From Mucilaginibacter sp. PAMB04168 (lineage in GTDB: Bacteria > Bacteroidota > Bacteroidia > Sphingobacteriales > Sphingobacteriaceae), in assembly GCF_039634365.2 (NCBI RefSeq), contig NZ_CP155079.2, positions 2,480,001 through 2,544,000 on the forward strand: 64,000 nucleotides of DNA. Direction: 5' to 3'. Position 1 is the stretch's first letter. Every line of letters starts with the position of its first letter. The notes under the pieces are model-generated. The model saw nothing but the letters and a program-made list of their open reading frames with translations. It did no database searches and was not told where the DNA came from. The position numbers were made by a program, and so were the translations under genes. Shown here piece after piece: positions 43,795 to 52,301 of the stretch.

Positions 43795-46700
43795 ATGGAG
43801 CCGGTTCAACCACACCCACATTCTTTTCCTGTAGTATACACCATACCTAATGTTACGGTTAGTTCGCTTACAGAGGTTGTTATTGCCCGGCACGGCGGTA
43901 GTTATGATTCGTTGGATACAGAAATAACCGCTGAGTACTTAAGTATAGATCATGGCATTTTCAAAGTTCAACTGCGTTCAGACGGATTTCCAGTGGTAGA
44001 TGTGTTGCAACAAGGTGAACATTTAATGCTCACCTGCCCATGTAAGCAACCCAAAACCCAACTGTGTGAGCATCAGGCAGAGGTTTTACGCCAACTCATT
44101 TACAAGGAAGATTATCGCCTTTTTTTTGATGAGCGGCTTCGGCACGATCTGCAGCTTAAGCTGGCAGTTGATTACGGATTACAGGACGAGCCGGATTTGG
44201 ATCGTTATTTTGATCTGCGGCATAGTGACAGTAAAACGGTAATTGAACTTAAGAATGCTGCACTATACCCTGTTACGCCCGAAAGTTTAAACATAGTAAA
44301 GGGTTTGGTTTTACCGGAGCAACCACATGCTTTTTACCGGACCGGAGAGCTGCAGGATGGCACCACGCGATTTTTGGTTTTGAAGCAGCATAAGTATTAC
44401 AAGCACTTGATGCTTGAATTGTATGATGCGCCGGTAACGCGCGATGGAAAGATCAAAAACCCGCTTAGTCCGGTAAACGCATTAGAGCTGATATGGGATA
44501 CGAATGATCCGCTTGAATTAAAATTCTATACTGCAATATCCCGTTTTCAAAATAGTGTCGACGGTAAAGTAACAGCCTCTGCGCTGAACAGCTTAAAGGC
44601 TGCAATACGTAATCCGCTGAATTTACCATCTTACATACATCAAAGCGCGGTATCAGAAAAGGTAACGGCAACAGCCTTGCAGCAAGTAAGCTTAAGCGTT
44701 ATTATTAACAATATAGAGCTGACTGTTGAACAAAAAGGCCATTTTTTTGAAATATCGGGTACCCTTTTGATAGGTGATAACACGCTTAAACTTACAGATC
44801 TCGAAATCAAATTCGGCTATTTTGTACAATTAAATAATAAGTTGTTTTTGGTTAAGGACCTGCAAATGCTGGGCACCATAAACTTTTTTAAACGCCGTGC
44901 CGAAAGTTTGCTCATACACCAGTCTAAGTATAGCCTGTTTCAGGCACAGATATTAAATAAGCTGGAGGACGGCACCAAGATTAATTATCGTTACATCAAG
45001 CCGGCCAATCAAAGTCAGTTGGCCGAGCAGGGATTTACCAGAGATGCAGAAAAAATCATATACCTGTCGGATTTTGGTCAGCATGTAATGATTGTGCCTG
45101 TTATGCGCTATGGCGAGGTAGAAATTGCCATACGTTCGCAAAAGCAAATCAATGCAATAGATCATAAAGGTAAATATTTCACGGTGCAACGTAATGAGGA
45201 AGCCGAGCGGAATTTTACCGCTTTACTGCTCAAACAACACGCCGATTTTGAAGAACAGCTTACTGATGACCTGCAATACTTTTACTTGCATAAAAAAAAG
45301 TTTTTGAATGAGGATTGGTTTCTGAACGCCTTTGAAGACTGGTATGCTGATGGGATCACCATATTTGGCTTTAATGAGTTAAGCGGCAATAACCTCAACC
45401 CGCACAAGGCAAAAATATCGGTAAGGGTATTAAGTGGTATAAATTGGTTTAACACAGAATTAAAGGTGTATTTCGGAAAGCGGCGTGCTGCCTTGAAGCA
45501 CCTGCATAAAGCTATTCGGAACAAAACCAAATTTGTACAGTTAGACGACGGCACTATGGGCGTTTTACCGGCCAAATGGGTAGAACGCTTTACGCAGTAT
45601 TTCAATACCGCCGAAATAGGTAATGATGAACTGCTTTATACACCCAAGGCAAACTTTACATCCATTGCACAATTATACGACGATGCTATGCTGGATGAAG
45701 AAGTAAAAGCAGAAATATATAATTACCAACAAAAGCTTAATGACTTTAATGAGATACAATCAGTACAAGTTTCGCCCGAGCTGCAAACCACACTACGGCA
45801 TTATCAGCACCAAGGGCTTAACTGGTTAAACTTTTTAGACGACTTCAATTTTGGAGGCTGTTTGGCCGATGATATGGGTTTAGGTAAAACCATACAGATT
45901 ATTGCTTTTATACTGTTGCAGCGGCAGAAAACTAAACACAACACCAATTTGCTCGTAGTACCCACCTCGCTTATCTTTAACTGGCAGGCCGAAGTGCAAA
46001 AGTTTGCGCCTTCAATCAGAATTAACACAGTTTACGGCGCAGGTAGGGTAAAAAGCGTTGAGGACTTTGATGGGTCCGAGCTAATCTTAACCTCCTATGG
46101 CACCTTGTTGAGCGATGTGAACTTTTTGAAAGAATATTACTTTAACTATATTTTTCTGGATGAATCACAAAATGTTAAAAACCCCGATTCACAGCGGTAC
46201 AAGGCTGTGCGCTTGCTCAAATCACGTAACAAAATAGCCATTACCGGCACACCTATCGAAAACAACACTTTCGATTTGTACAGCCAGCTTTCTTTTGCAA
46301 GCCCGGGTTTATTAGGGAGCAAGCAGTATTTTAAAGAAATCTATCTTACACCCATTGACCAGTTTCAGCAAAGTAAGCGTACAAAGGAGCTCCAAGAGAA
46401 AATTAGGCCGTTTGTGTTACGTAGAACAAAGGAGCAAGTAGCCAATGAGTTACCCGAAAAAACCGAGATAGTGTTACACTGTGAGATGCAAACCGAGCAG
46501 CGTAAAATTTATGACGCTTACGAAAAAGAGTTCCGTGAATTTATTTCGGCCACTACGCAGGAAAGTCTTCCTAAAAAATCAATGTACGTTTTGAAAGGCC
46601 TCACTAAGTTGCGTCAGGTTTGCGATTCGCCTTTGTTGTTGAAAGGAGAGAAGCTGCCCGGTAATGCTTCGGCAAAGATCGATGTACTGATGGAACAGAT

Positions 46701-47175
46701 ACAAAGCAAAGCACCGCATCACAAAATTTTGATCTTTTCGCAGTTTGTTACCATGCTTAACCTGATACGCGTGGAGCTGCAACGCCATCATATTGGTCAT
46801 GCATTTTTATCAGGCAACACCCGGAACCGGGAAGGTGTAGTAAATGATTTTCAGGAAAACGCAGAGACGCGTGTGTTTCTGGTGAGCTTAAAAGCAGGCG
46901 GAACAGGATTAAATTTAACAGCAGCCGATTATATATACGTTGTTGACCCCTGGTGGAACCCGGCGATAGAAAATCAGGCAATAGACAGAGCTTATCGTAT
47001 TGGCCAGAAAAAGAACGTGGTTGCTGTAAGGTTGATTTGTCCGAACACTGTTGAAGAGAAGATGATGCAATTACAAGAGACCAAGCGTGAACTTGCTGGC
47101 AGCATCATTACTGATGCCTCTGGCTTTAAGTCGCTTACAAGGCAAGATTTGTTAGGCATAGTTACCCATACCTAG
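43795..47175 (+). CDS. Snf2/RapA-family ATPase with SWIM zinc finger
   Basis: 1126 residues from ATG at 43795. A SWIM-type zinc finger (about 84-102, LTCPCKQPKTQLCEHQ) is followed by an N-terminal beta-rich region (about 110-560). The Snf2 motor has motif I DDMGLGKTIQI, motif II LDESQNVKNPDSQ (DESQ in place of DEAH), motif III AITGTPIENN, IV LIFSQFVTML, V SLKAGGTGLNLTAADYIYVVD and VI QAIDRAYRIGQ. Such proteins translocate on double-stranded DNA and remodel bound proteins; bacterial SWIM-Snf2 proteins have no firmly known target. Transcribed alone with its own promoter box. Confidence 0.93.
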   Translation: MEPVQPHPHSFPVVYTIPNVTVSSLTEVVIARHGGSYDSLDTEITAEYLSIDHGIFKVQLRSDGFPVVDVLQQGEHLMLTCPCKQPKTQLCEHQAEVLRQLIYKEDYRLFFDERLRHDLQLKLAVDYGLQDEPDLDRYFDLRHSDSKTVIELKNAALYPVTPESLNIVKGLVLPEQPHAFYRTGELQDGTTRFLVLKQHKYYKHLMLELYDAPVTRDGKIKNPLSPVNALELIWDTNDPLELKFYTAISRFQNSVDGKVTASALNSLKAAIRNPLNLPSYIHQSAVSEKVTATALQQVSLSVIINNIELTVEQKGHFFEISGTLLIGDNTLKLTDLEIKFGYFVQLNNKLFLVKDLQMLGTINFFKRRAESLLIHQSKYSLFQAQILNKLEDGTKINYRYIKPANQSQLAEQGFTRDAEKIIYLSDFGQHVMIVPVMRYGEVEIAIRSQKQINAIDHKGKYFTVQRNEEAERNFTALLLKQHADFEEQLTDDLQYFYLHKKKFLNEDWFLNAFEDWYADGITIFGFNELSGNNLNPHKAKISVRVLSGINWFNTELKVYFGKRRAALKHLHKAIRNKTKFVQLDDGTMGVLPAKWVERFTQYFNTAEIGNDELLYTPKANFTSIAQLYDDAMLDEEVKAEIYNYQQKLNDFNEIQSVQVSPELQTTLRHYQHQGLNWLNFLDDFNFGGCLADDMGLGKTIQIIAFILLQRQKTKHNTNLLVVPTSLIFNWQAEVQKFAPSIRINTVYGAGRVKSVEDFDGSELILTSYGTLLSDVNFLKEYYFNYIFLDESQNVKNPDSQRYKAVRLLKSRNKIAITGTPIENNTFDLYSQLSFASPGLLGSKQYFKEIYLTPIDQFQQSKRTKELQEKIRPFVLRRTKEQVANELPEKTEIVLHCEMQTEQRKIYDAYEKEFREFISATTQESLPKKSMYVLKGLTKLRQVCDSPLLLKGEKLPGNASAKIDVLMEQIQSKAPHHKILIFSQFVTMLNLIRVELQRHHIGHAFLSGNTRNREGVVNDFQENAETRVFLVSLKAGGTGLNLTAADYIYVVDPWWNPAIENQAIDRAYRIGQKKNVVAVRLICPNTVEEKMMQLQETKRELAGSIITDASGFKSLTRQDLLGIVTHT

Positions 47176-47576
47176 GCGTCTTTTTTCTTGGGAGTATAGT
47201 TTGCCCATTGTTTTACATATTTATTGTAAGGCAACTTGTACGAACGAGCTTAGCAGTAAAACACGAGATCTTTTCTAGCTTCCTTTCAAACTTGTTTTAG
47301 GTGTTACAATAGTAAGCGTTATTGAATCAATTTTATATTTGCTTACGAAGAGACATTTGAAGCAGAAGCTAATATGTTATATGTCTTTCTTAAAACACTG
47401 CCTGAAAACGGTGACTTGATTCCTGTTATTCCAATAGTTGAATGGAGAATGGTTTAAATAATGATATTAAATCTGCATGTTGTCAATAGTCGGCATTAAG
47501 TTAAATAGTTGTTAATGTTCAGCGCAATATTGGACAGGTTGTAGATGTTTTATATGTTTACGCAAATAACATTGCT
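47176..47576 (+). other. 401-nt intergenic region with a -7 box and possible short frame
   Basis: Between the Snf2 gene and the OmpA-like lipoprotein. It has an exact TATATTTG box (47334-47341) followed 32 nt later by a 27-codon frame (47374-47457, starting MLYVFLKTLPENG). The frame shows no convincing homology. The rest is AT-rich with no hairpin of note. Confidence 0.4.
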
Positions 47577-48107
47577 ATGAAAGCGCCAAAAATCTATTTT
47601 TTATCTGTTACTGTTTTATTGGGCCTCTCTTTTGGAGCTTGCAAAACTAAAAAATTGCCAGCCAAACCAGCCCAGCCACCAGCTGCCGCACAACCCGCAC
47701 CGCCGCCACAAGCACAGGCGCCGGCGCCAGCACAGCAGCCTAAAGAGGAACCTGCACCGCCGCCAGCTAAACCAAATTTCAATTTCAGTAATATTCAGTT
47801 CGAATTTAATTCAGCCGTGCTAAAAACAGGCTCGTATGAAACGCTTGATAAAGTAGTAGGAGAAATGAAGAAGGACCCGTCAGCGAAATTTACCCTCAAT
47901 GGTCATTCGTCTGCAGAAGGAACGGCTGAGCATAACCAGTCATTGTCGGTAGATCGAGCCAACTCGGTGAAATCATATCTTATAAATGGCGGTATAAATG
48001 GTGCTAATTTGACTGTTAAGGGCTGGGGAGAAAGCAAGCCTATAACAACGAACACAAATGAGGAAGCCCGTGCGCTTAACCGCCGGGTCGAAATTAAGCT
48101 TAACTAA
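47577..48107 (+). CDS. OmpA-family lipoprotein (Pal-like)
   Basis: 176 residues. A lipoprotein signal has the lipobox SFGAC (Cys at about 22). A Pro/Ala/Gln-rich linker (about 30-68) spans the periplasm, and the OmpA peptidoglycan-binding domain (about 70-176) follows. The domain shows IQFEFNSAVLKTGSYETL, LNGHSSAEGTAEHNQSLSVDRANSVKSYL and NRRVEIKLN, including the Asp and Arg that bind diaminopimelate. It tethers the outer membrane to the wall. A strong terminator follows, so it is a single-gene unit. Confidence 0.92.
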   Translation: MKAPKIYFLSVTVLLGLSFGACKTKKLPAKPAQPPAAAQPAPPPQAQAPAPAQQPKEEPAPPPAKPNFNFSNIQFEFNSAVLKTGSYETLDKVVGEMKKDPSAKFTLNGHSSAEGTAEHNQSLSVDRANSVKSYLINGGINGANLTVKGWGESKPITTNTNEEARALNRRVEIKLN

Positions 48108-48146
48108 GCTTTTTTAGAGTTACCAGCATCGTACACCCTTTTTGAC

Positions 48147-48185
48147 AAAGTCATGCCTTCATTGCTTGAAGGCATGACTTTTTTT
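48147..48185 (+). terminator. Intrinsic terminator after the OmpA-like lipoprotein
   Basis: Perfect 15-nt arms (48147-48161 and 48167-48181) with core GTCATGCCTTCA, a 5-nt loop and a T run to 48185. It lies 40 nt after the stop. Confidence 0.92.
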
Positions 48186-48321
48186 GTTTAATGCCTTTTC
48201 TTAAGGTTTGTGAACGCTCAAAGCAAATGGCTGTAAAATGTGATCTTCAATCATTTCTTAATGTACGTTAAGAGTGAACGGCTGCAGAGTGCCGACATTT
48301 GAACTATCAAAACAAACAAAG

Positions 48322-48441
48322 ATGAAAGTTATAGCACAACTGATCGCATTAGGTTTTCCGGAATCAAACCCAGCACAAATATCAGCAGCATTATGTATGA
48401 GTGCAAGTTACCTCAAAATCAATTGGAGCAAGTTCAAATAA
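48322..48441 (+). CDS. Possible 39-residue peptide, HTH-like, or gene fragment
   Basis: ATG at 48322 preceded by an A-rich stretch (AACAAACAAAG). The product contains NPAQISAALCMSASYLKINW, which has the rhythm of an AraC-type helix-turn-helix (xPxxIAxxLxMSxSYL). It is far too short for a regulator. It could be the relic of one or a small standalone peptide. It lies upstream of the dioxygenase gene with 60 nt between. Low confidence. Confidence 0.3.
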   Translation: MKVIAQLIALGFPESNPAQISAALCMSASYLKINWSKFK

Positions 48442-48501
48442 CGGTCATATCATCAATCAGTAATCAACAAAACCATCATAACAAATTTAAAAAATACAAC
48501 C

Positions 48502-49437
48502 ATGGAAAATTCAATAAACGGCATACATCACATCACAGCTATTGCTGGCAACGCCCAACGCAATTTTAATTTTTACAGCAAAGTATTAGGCCTGCGCCTG
48601 GTGAAAAAGACGGTTAATTTTGATGACCCTCAAACTTATCACCTGTACTATGGAGATGAACAAGGCACTCCCGGTTCTATCTTAACCTTTTTCCCTTGGG
48701 AAAACATCATGGCTGGTCGCCGCGGCACCCGGCAGGCTACCGAAATAGGTTATTCAGTGCCCGAAAACAGTTTCGACTTTTGGGTGAAACGCTTTGAACA
48801 ACACAATGTAACTTACAACAAAGTAGCCGAAAAATTTGGCGAACCTTATTTAACCTTCCTGGATCCTGACGGTCTTAAACTGGAATTGATAGCATCTAAA
48901 ACAGCAGATTACCGTTTGCCCTGGGAAACTGCAGAAGTGAATGCCGAAAACGCTACCAAAGGGTTTCACAATATAACCATCACTACTAACAAAATGCAGC
49001 CAACTGCCGATATTTTGACCGGCGTGTTTGGTTACCGTTTACTGGAGCAACACGTGAATCGCTACCGTTTTGTAACTGATGCGGTTGATAATGCAAACAT
49101 TGTAGATTTGGTTGAGGTACCTGGTGAAGCGGCTGGTCATGTAGCTGGTGGTTCTGTTCACCACGTAGCCTTCAGGGTTAAAAATGAGGAAGTGCTGATG
49201 CAGTACCGGGATAAAATTGCCGCACTGGGTTTGCACATTACCGAAAAAATTGACCGTAATTATTTCTATTCACTATACTTTCGCGAACCAGGAGGCGTAC
49301 TGTTTGAGCTAGCTACCGATAACCCGGGCTTTAGCGTTGACGAACCTGTAGCCGAATTAGGCACACATTTAAAGCTGCCTGCACAGTACGAAGAGTACCG
49401 CGCCAGTTTGGAAACTACTTTACCAAAATTGATCTAA
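48502..49437 (+). CDS. mhqO: Ring-cleaving (extradiol-type) dioxygenase, MhqO-like
   Basis: 311 residues with two glyoxalase/vicinal-oxygen-chelate repeats. The first opens NGIHHITAIAGNAQRNFNFY with LGLRLVKKTVNFDD; the second has FHNITITT and a later VHHVAFRV. The last metal ligand is in PGGVLFELATD. The pattern YHLYYGDEQGTPGSILTFFPW is typical of the MhqO/LinE-like family, which opens hydroquinone rings. It is followed after 2 nt by an MhqD-like hydrolase, the same pairing known from quinone-responsive mhq genes of Firmicutes. A thiol-reactive quinone detoxification role is likely. Confidence 0.85.
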   Translation: MENSINGIHHITAIAGNAQRNFNFYSKVLGLRLVKKTVNFDDPQTYHLYYGDEQGTPGSILTFFPWENIMAGRRGTRQATEIGYSVPENSFDFWVKRFEQHNVTYNKVAEKFGEPYLTFLDPDGLKLELIASKTADYRLPWETAEVNAENATKGFHNITITTNKMQPTADILTGVFGYRLLEQHVNRYRFVTDAVDNANIVDLVEVPGEAAGHVAGGSVHHVAFRVKNEEVLMQYRDKIAALGLHITEKIDRNYFYSLYFREPGGVLFELATDNPGFSVDEPVAELGTHLKLPAQYEEYRASLETTLPKLI

Positions 49438-49439
49438 TC

Positions 49440-50063
49440 ATGTACACACATAACAATCAATATAAAAAAGCCGGAGCCCCTGCAGCTAATGCGAAGGGGG
49501 CCCTGGTTATGTTGCATGGCCGTGGTGGCAATGCAGCCAATATTTTGAGTTTAGCTGCCGAGCTAAATGTGGAAGACTTTGCGCTTTATGCACCACAAGC
49601 CAGTAACAATAGCTGGTACCCGTACAGCTTTATGGCGCCCGATAAGCAGAACCAGCCGGCGCTCGATTCAGCAATTGGAGTTATTGATGATTTGGTCCAA
49701 CTGATAATAGCCGAGGGTATTCCGGCTGAAAAAATATTCTTTATAGGTTTTTCTCAGGGGGCGTGTTTAACTTTGGAGTATATAAGCCGTAATGCTAAAC
49801 AATACGGCGGTGCCGTTGCATTTACCGGCGGCCTGATAGGTGAGCAGTTACAGCCCGAGAACTATACGGGTGATTTTGGCGGAACCCCGGTGCTGATAAC
49901 AACTGGTGACCCCGATCAGCATGTGCCGCTAACTCGTGTGGAGGAGAGTGTCGAGATTTTGAAGCAGCACCATGCACAAGTAACCTTAAAGGTATATCCG
50001 GGCCGGCCACATACCATAACAATGGAGGAGATAGATTTAGCCAACCAGTATGTTTTTGTGTAA
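49440..50063 (+). CDS. mhqD: Alpha/beta-hydrolase, carboxylesterase/phospholipase family (MhqD-like)
   Basis: 207 residues. The oxyanion region is VMLHGRGGNAANIL, the nucleophile Ser105 is in GFSQGA, the Asp is in TTGDPDQHVP and the His in PGRPHTI. Length and motifs fit the YpfH/MhqD carboxylesterase family. It is cytosolic. The 2-nt gap to the dioxygenase gene indicates one operon, in which this enzyme would hydrolyse ester or ring-opened products. Confidence 0.87.
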   Translation: MYTHNNQYKKAGAPAANAKGALVMLHGRGGNAANILSLAAELNVEDFALYAPQASNNSWYPYSFMAPDKQNQPALDSAIGVIDDLVQLIIAEGIPAEKIFFIGFSQGACLTLEYISRNAKQYGGAVAFTGGLIGEQLQPENYTGDFGGTPVLITTGDPDQHVPLTRVEESVEILKQHHAQVTLKVYPGRPHTITMEEIDLANQYVFV

Positions 50064-50107
50064 AGTTAACCAAGTACCACCCGGTAAAAATAAGTAGAAA
50101 TAGAGCA

Positions 50108-50395
50108 ATGAAATATCCAGATATTGAACTGGTTAATAATGAAGCCATTCACAATTTTGAATTGGTTGTTGACGGTCACCGGTCATTTATCGATTACAAA
50201 ATTAAGGATGAGAAAATATATCTCATACATACCGAAGTGCCGGCCGAATTAAAAGGAAAAGGTGTTGCTGAAGCTATTGTTGAAAAAACATTCAGTTATA
50301 TTGAGCAGCATCATTTAAAGCTAGTACCTATGTGTACTTACGTGCAGGTATATTTAAAACGTCATCCCCAATGGAATCGGCTTTTGGCTAGTTAA
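50108..50395 (+). CDS. Small GNAT-type acetyltransferase (YjdJ/Gcn5-like CG subfamily)
   Basis: 95 residues, the minimal acetyltransferase fold of the YidJ/YjdJ group. FIDYKIKDEKIYLIHTEVP is the core strand pair, and ELKGKGVAEAIVEKTFSYI is the acetyl-CoA loop and helix. The helix carrying MCTYVQVYLKRHPQW closes the fold; the Cys is typical of the subfamily. The substrate is unknown. It is likely in the mhqO-mhqD operon (44 nt gap). Confidence 0.85.
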   Translation: MKYPDIELVNNEAIHNFELVVDGHRSFIDYKIKDEKIYLIHTEVPAELKGKGVAEAIVEKTFSYIEQHHLKLVPMCTYVQVYLKRHPQWNRLLAS

Positions 50396-50406
50396 CACAC
50401 AGATTT

Positions 50407-50763
50407 ATGCAATCATTCAAAGTAACACGTGTTTATAACAATGCCAAAGGCGATAGCTGTTTTGAGGACATTGAATATCCGTTAACTGATAAAGGTCCTA
50501 TTGGTTATTTATCTGAAAAGGTTAAAGTAAGTAATCTGCTGTTCCGCAAAGTTCCGCCTGGGTACAATGACCTGCACACGGCGCCCCAAAAACAGTATGT
50601 CATTCTGCTGGATGGCGCTGTAGAGATAGAGACTTCGCTGGCCGAGAAGCGCATATTTAATGAGGGACAAATATTGCTAATGGAAGATACCGAAGGGAAA
50701 GGGCACCGAAGCAAGAATGTTTTGCCGCTGGAGCGGAGCTCGCTGTTCGTAACCTTTGATTAA
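50407..50763 (+). CDS. Small cupin-fold protein
   Basis: 118 residues. The beta-barrel signature is loose: KVPPGYNDLHTAPQKQYVILLDGAVEIETS is the first cupin motif with one His, and FNEGQILLMEDTEGKGHRSK the second. The first motif has few classical metal ligands, so metal binding is uncertain. It may bind or modify a small molecule. It is the last gene of the mhq-like operon, 11 nt after the GNAT gene, and its stop codon is part of a terminator hairpin. Confidence 0.75.
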   Translation: MQSFKVTRVYNNAKGDSCFEDIEYPLTDKGPIGYLSEKVKVSNLLFRKVPPGYNDLHTAPQKQYVILLDGAVEIETSLAEKRIFNEGQILLMEDTEGKGHRSKNVLPLERSSLFVTFD

Positions 50764-50806
50764 ACACAAAAAAGCATGGCATTCGCCATGCTTTTTTGTG
50801 TTTAAT
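50759..50806 (+). terminator. Intrinsic terminator closing the mhq-like operon
   Basis: Perfect 22-nt arms (50759-50780 and 50785-50806) around the loop ATTC. The left arm includes the cupin stop codon. A and T tracts flank the stem (CAAAAAAGCATGGC / GCCATGCTTTTTTG). Confidence 0.93.
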
Positions 50807-50861
50807 GGTCGTGCTTTTCATGTGTAGATAATTCAAATTGTATGTTTAAATTGCCAACAAT

Positions 50862-52268
50862 ATGCAACAGGTTACCATTCCATGGCTAAAAAGTATTGAA
50901 GCGCTTAACCCAGTGCCTGATGAACAGTTGCAATGGCTGATAGACAATAGTGACCACCAGGAACTTAACGAAGGTGATTATATCTTTAAGCGTGATATGC
51001 CGCTCGACGGCACCATCTTTATTGTTGCAGGACGCATTCGTATTTACCTAATGCGCAACGGTGTCCGTTCAGAATTGGTTTCCATGCACGAACGACAAGT
51101 TACCGGCTTTTTACCTTACTCCAGAGCCAAGGTGGCTATAGGTGATGGTATTGCAGTAGAGACTACACAAATCATGATGCTGCCGAGGGAAAAATGCCCC
51201 GAACTGATCAGGGACTTTTATGAGTTGACCCAGGCACTTGTGAGTTTGATGAGCGACCGCGTGCGCGATTCTACAGCCATTATTCAGCAAAATGAGAAGA
51301 TGATGGCCTTGGGGAAATTATCGGCAGGTCTGGCTCACGAGCTTAACAACCCTGCCTCATCAATCGTTCGTAATGCAGCCTTATTAAAGCAGCATTTAAA
51401 AGCACAGCCACAGCTCTTTGCCAAACTTTTAGCCGTCAATTTAGATGCAGATAAAGTTGCAGCCGTTAAAGCAGAGATGACCCGTATTTTGGACAGCAAA
51501 AAAGACGACCGCCTTACATTACGTGAGCGTAGCAGGCTGGAAGGTGAGCTGCTGGATTGGTTTGAAGAGCACGAAATTGATGACAGCGACGAAATGGCCG
51601 AAAACTTTGTTGAACAAGGTTTTAATTCCGCAGATTTAGACGCAATTTATAGGCACGTAACCCCCGAGGCTGCTGCTCCGGTTTTCCGCTGGATAAACGA
51701 CAATTTGCTGTCTGAGAAAATGGTAGCTGATATACACCACGCTTCTGAGCGCATTGCAGATTTAATTACTTCTATTAAGACCTTTACGCATATGGATAGG
51801 GGGCAAGATAGACAGTACGCAACGGTTGATACCGGTATACGCAATACCCTTAACATGTTGGGGCATAAAATAAGAGCAAATAACATTACGGTTGTACAAG
51901 AGTACGACCCTGAATTGCCACTCGTAAAGATGCTGGTAGGAGAGTTGAACCAGGTTTGGACAAATTTAATTGATAATGCCATCGACGCCATGAGTGCCAA
52001 TAGCAAAGGAACATTAAGTATCCATACAAGGAAAGACCGCGAATTTGCTGAAATCATAATTGCCGATGACGGCCCTGGTATAGCAGGGGATATAAGAAGT
52101 CGCATTTTTGACCCGTTCTTTACTACTAAAGAGATGGGTAAAGGCACAGGTATGGGTTTGGAAGTGGTGCAACGGATTATCAAACAGCAGCATCAGGGAT
52201 CAGTTAAAGTAAACAGCGAGCCGGGTAAAACCGAGTTTATTGTCTGTATACCTATTGAGAGTTGCTAA
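50862..52268 (+). CDS. Soluble histidine kinase with N-terminal cyclic-nucleotide-binding-like domain
   Basis: 468 residues without a membrane segment. Residues about 10-130 have a CRP/cNMP-binding fold (LNEGDYIFKRDMPLDGTIFIVAGRIRIYL). HisKA has phospho-acceptor His159 (LAHELNNPASSIVRNAALL), followed by a long helical region and HATPase (NLIDNAIDAM, DDGPGI, FDPFFTTKEMGKGTGMGLEVV). The canonical cAMP phosphate Arg is not clearly present, so the ligand is unknown. It is 33 nt before a response regulator fused to a flavoprotein and should phosphorylate it. Confidence 0.88.
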   Translation: MQQVTIPWLKSIEALNPVPDEQLQWLIDNSDHQELNEGDYIFKRDMPLDGTIFIVAGRIRIYLMRNGVRSELVSMHERQVTGFLPYSRAKVAIGDGIAVETTQIMMLPREKCPELIRDFYELTQALVSLMSDRVRDSTAIIQQNEKMMALGKLSAGLAHELNNPASSIVRNAALLKQHLKAQPQLFAKLLAVNLDADKVAAVKAEMTRILDSKKDDRLTLRERSRLEGELLDWFEEHEIDDSDEMAENFVEQGFNSADLDAIYRHVTPEAAAPVFRWINDNLLSEKMVADIHHASERIADLITSIKTFTHMDRGQDRQYATVDTGIRNTLNMLGHKIRANNITVVQEYDPELPLVKMLVGELNQVWTNLIDNAIDAMSANSKGTLSIHTRKDREFAEIIIADDGPGIAGDIRSRIFDPFFTTKEMGKGTGMGLEVVQRIIKQQHQGSVKVNSEPGKTEFIVCIPIESC

Positions 52269-52301
52269 TAATTTTATCTACCAAATATTGAATATTGTTT
52301 T

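Larger units (their letters stand above)
48108..48501 (+). other. 394-nt intergenic region with terminator and 39-codon frame
   Basis: It holds the OmpA terminator (48147-48185) and a short frame at 48322-48441 whose product has a helix-turn-helix-like stretch (listed separately). Nothing else is recognisable. Confidence 0.5.
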
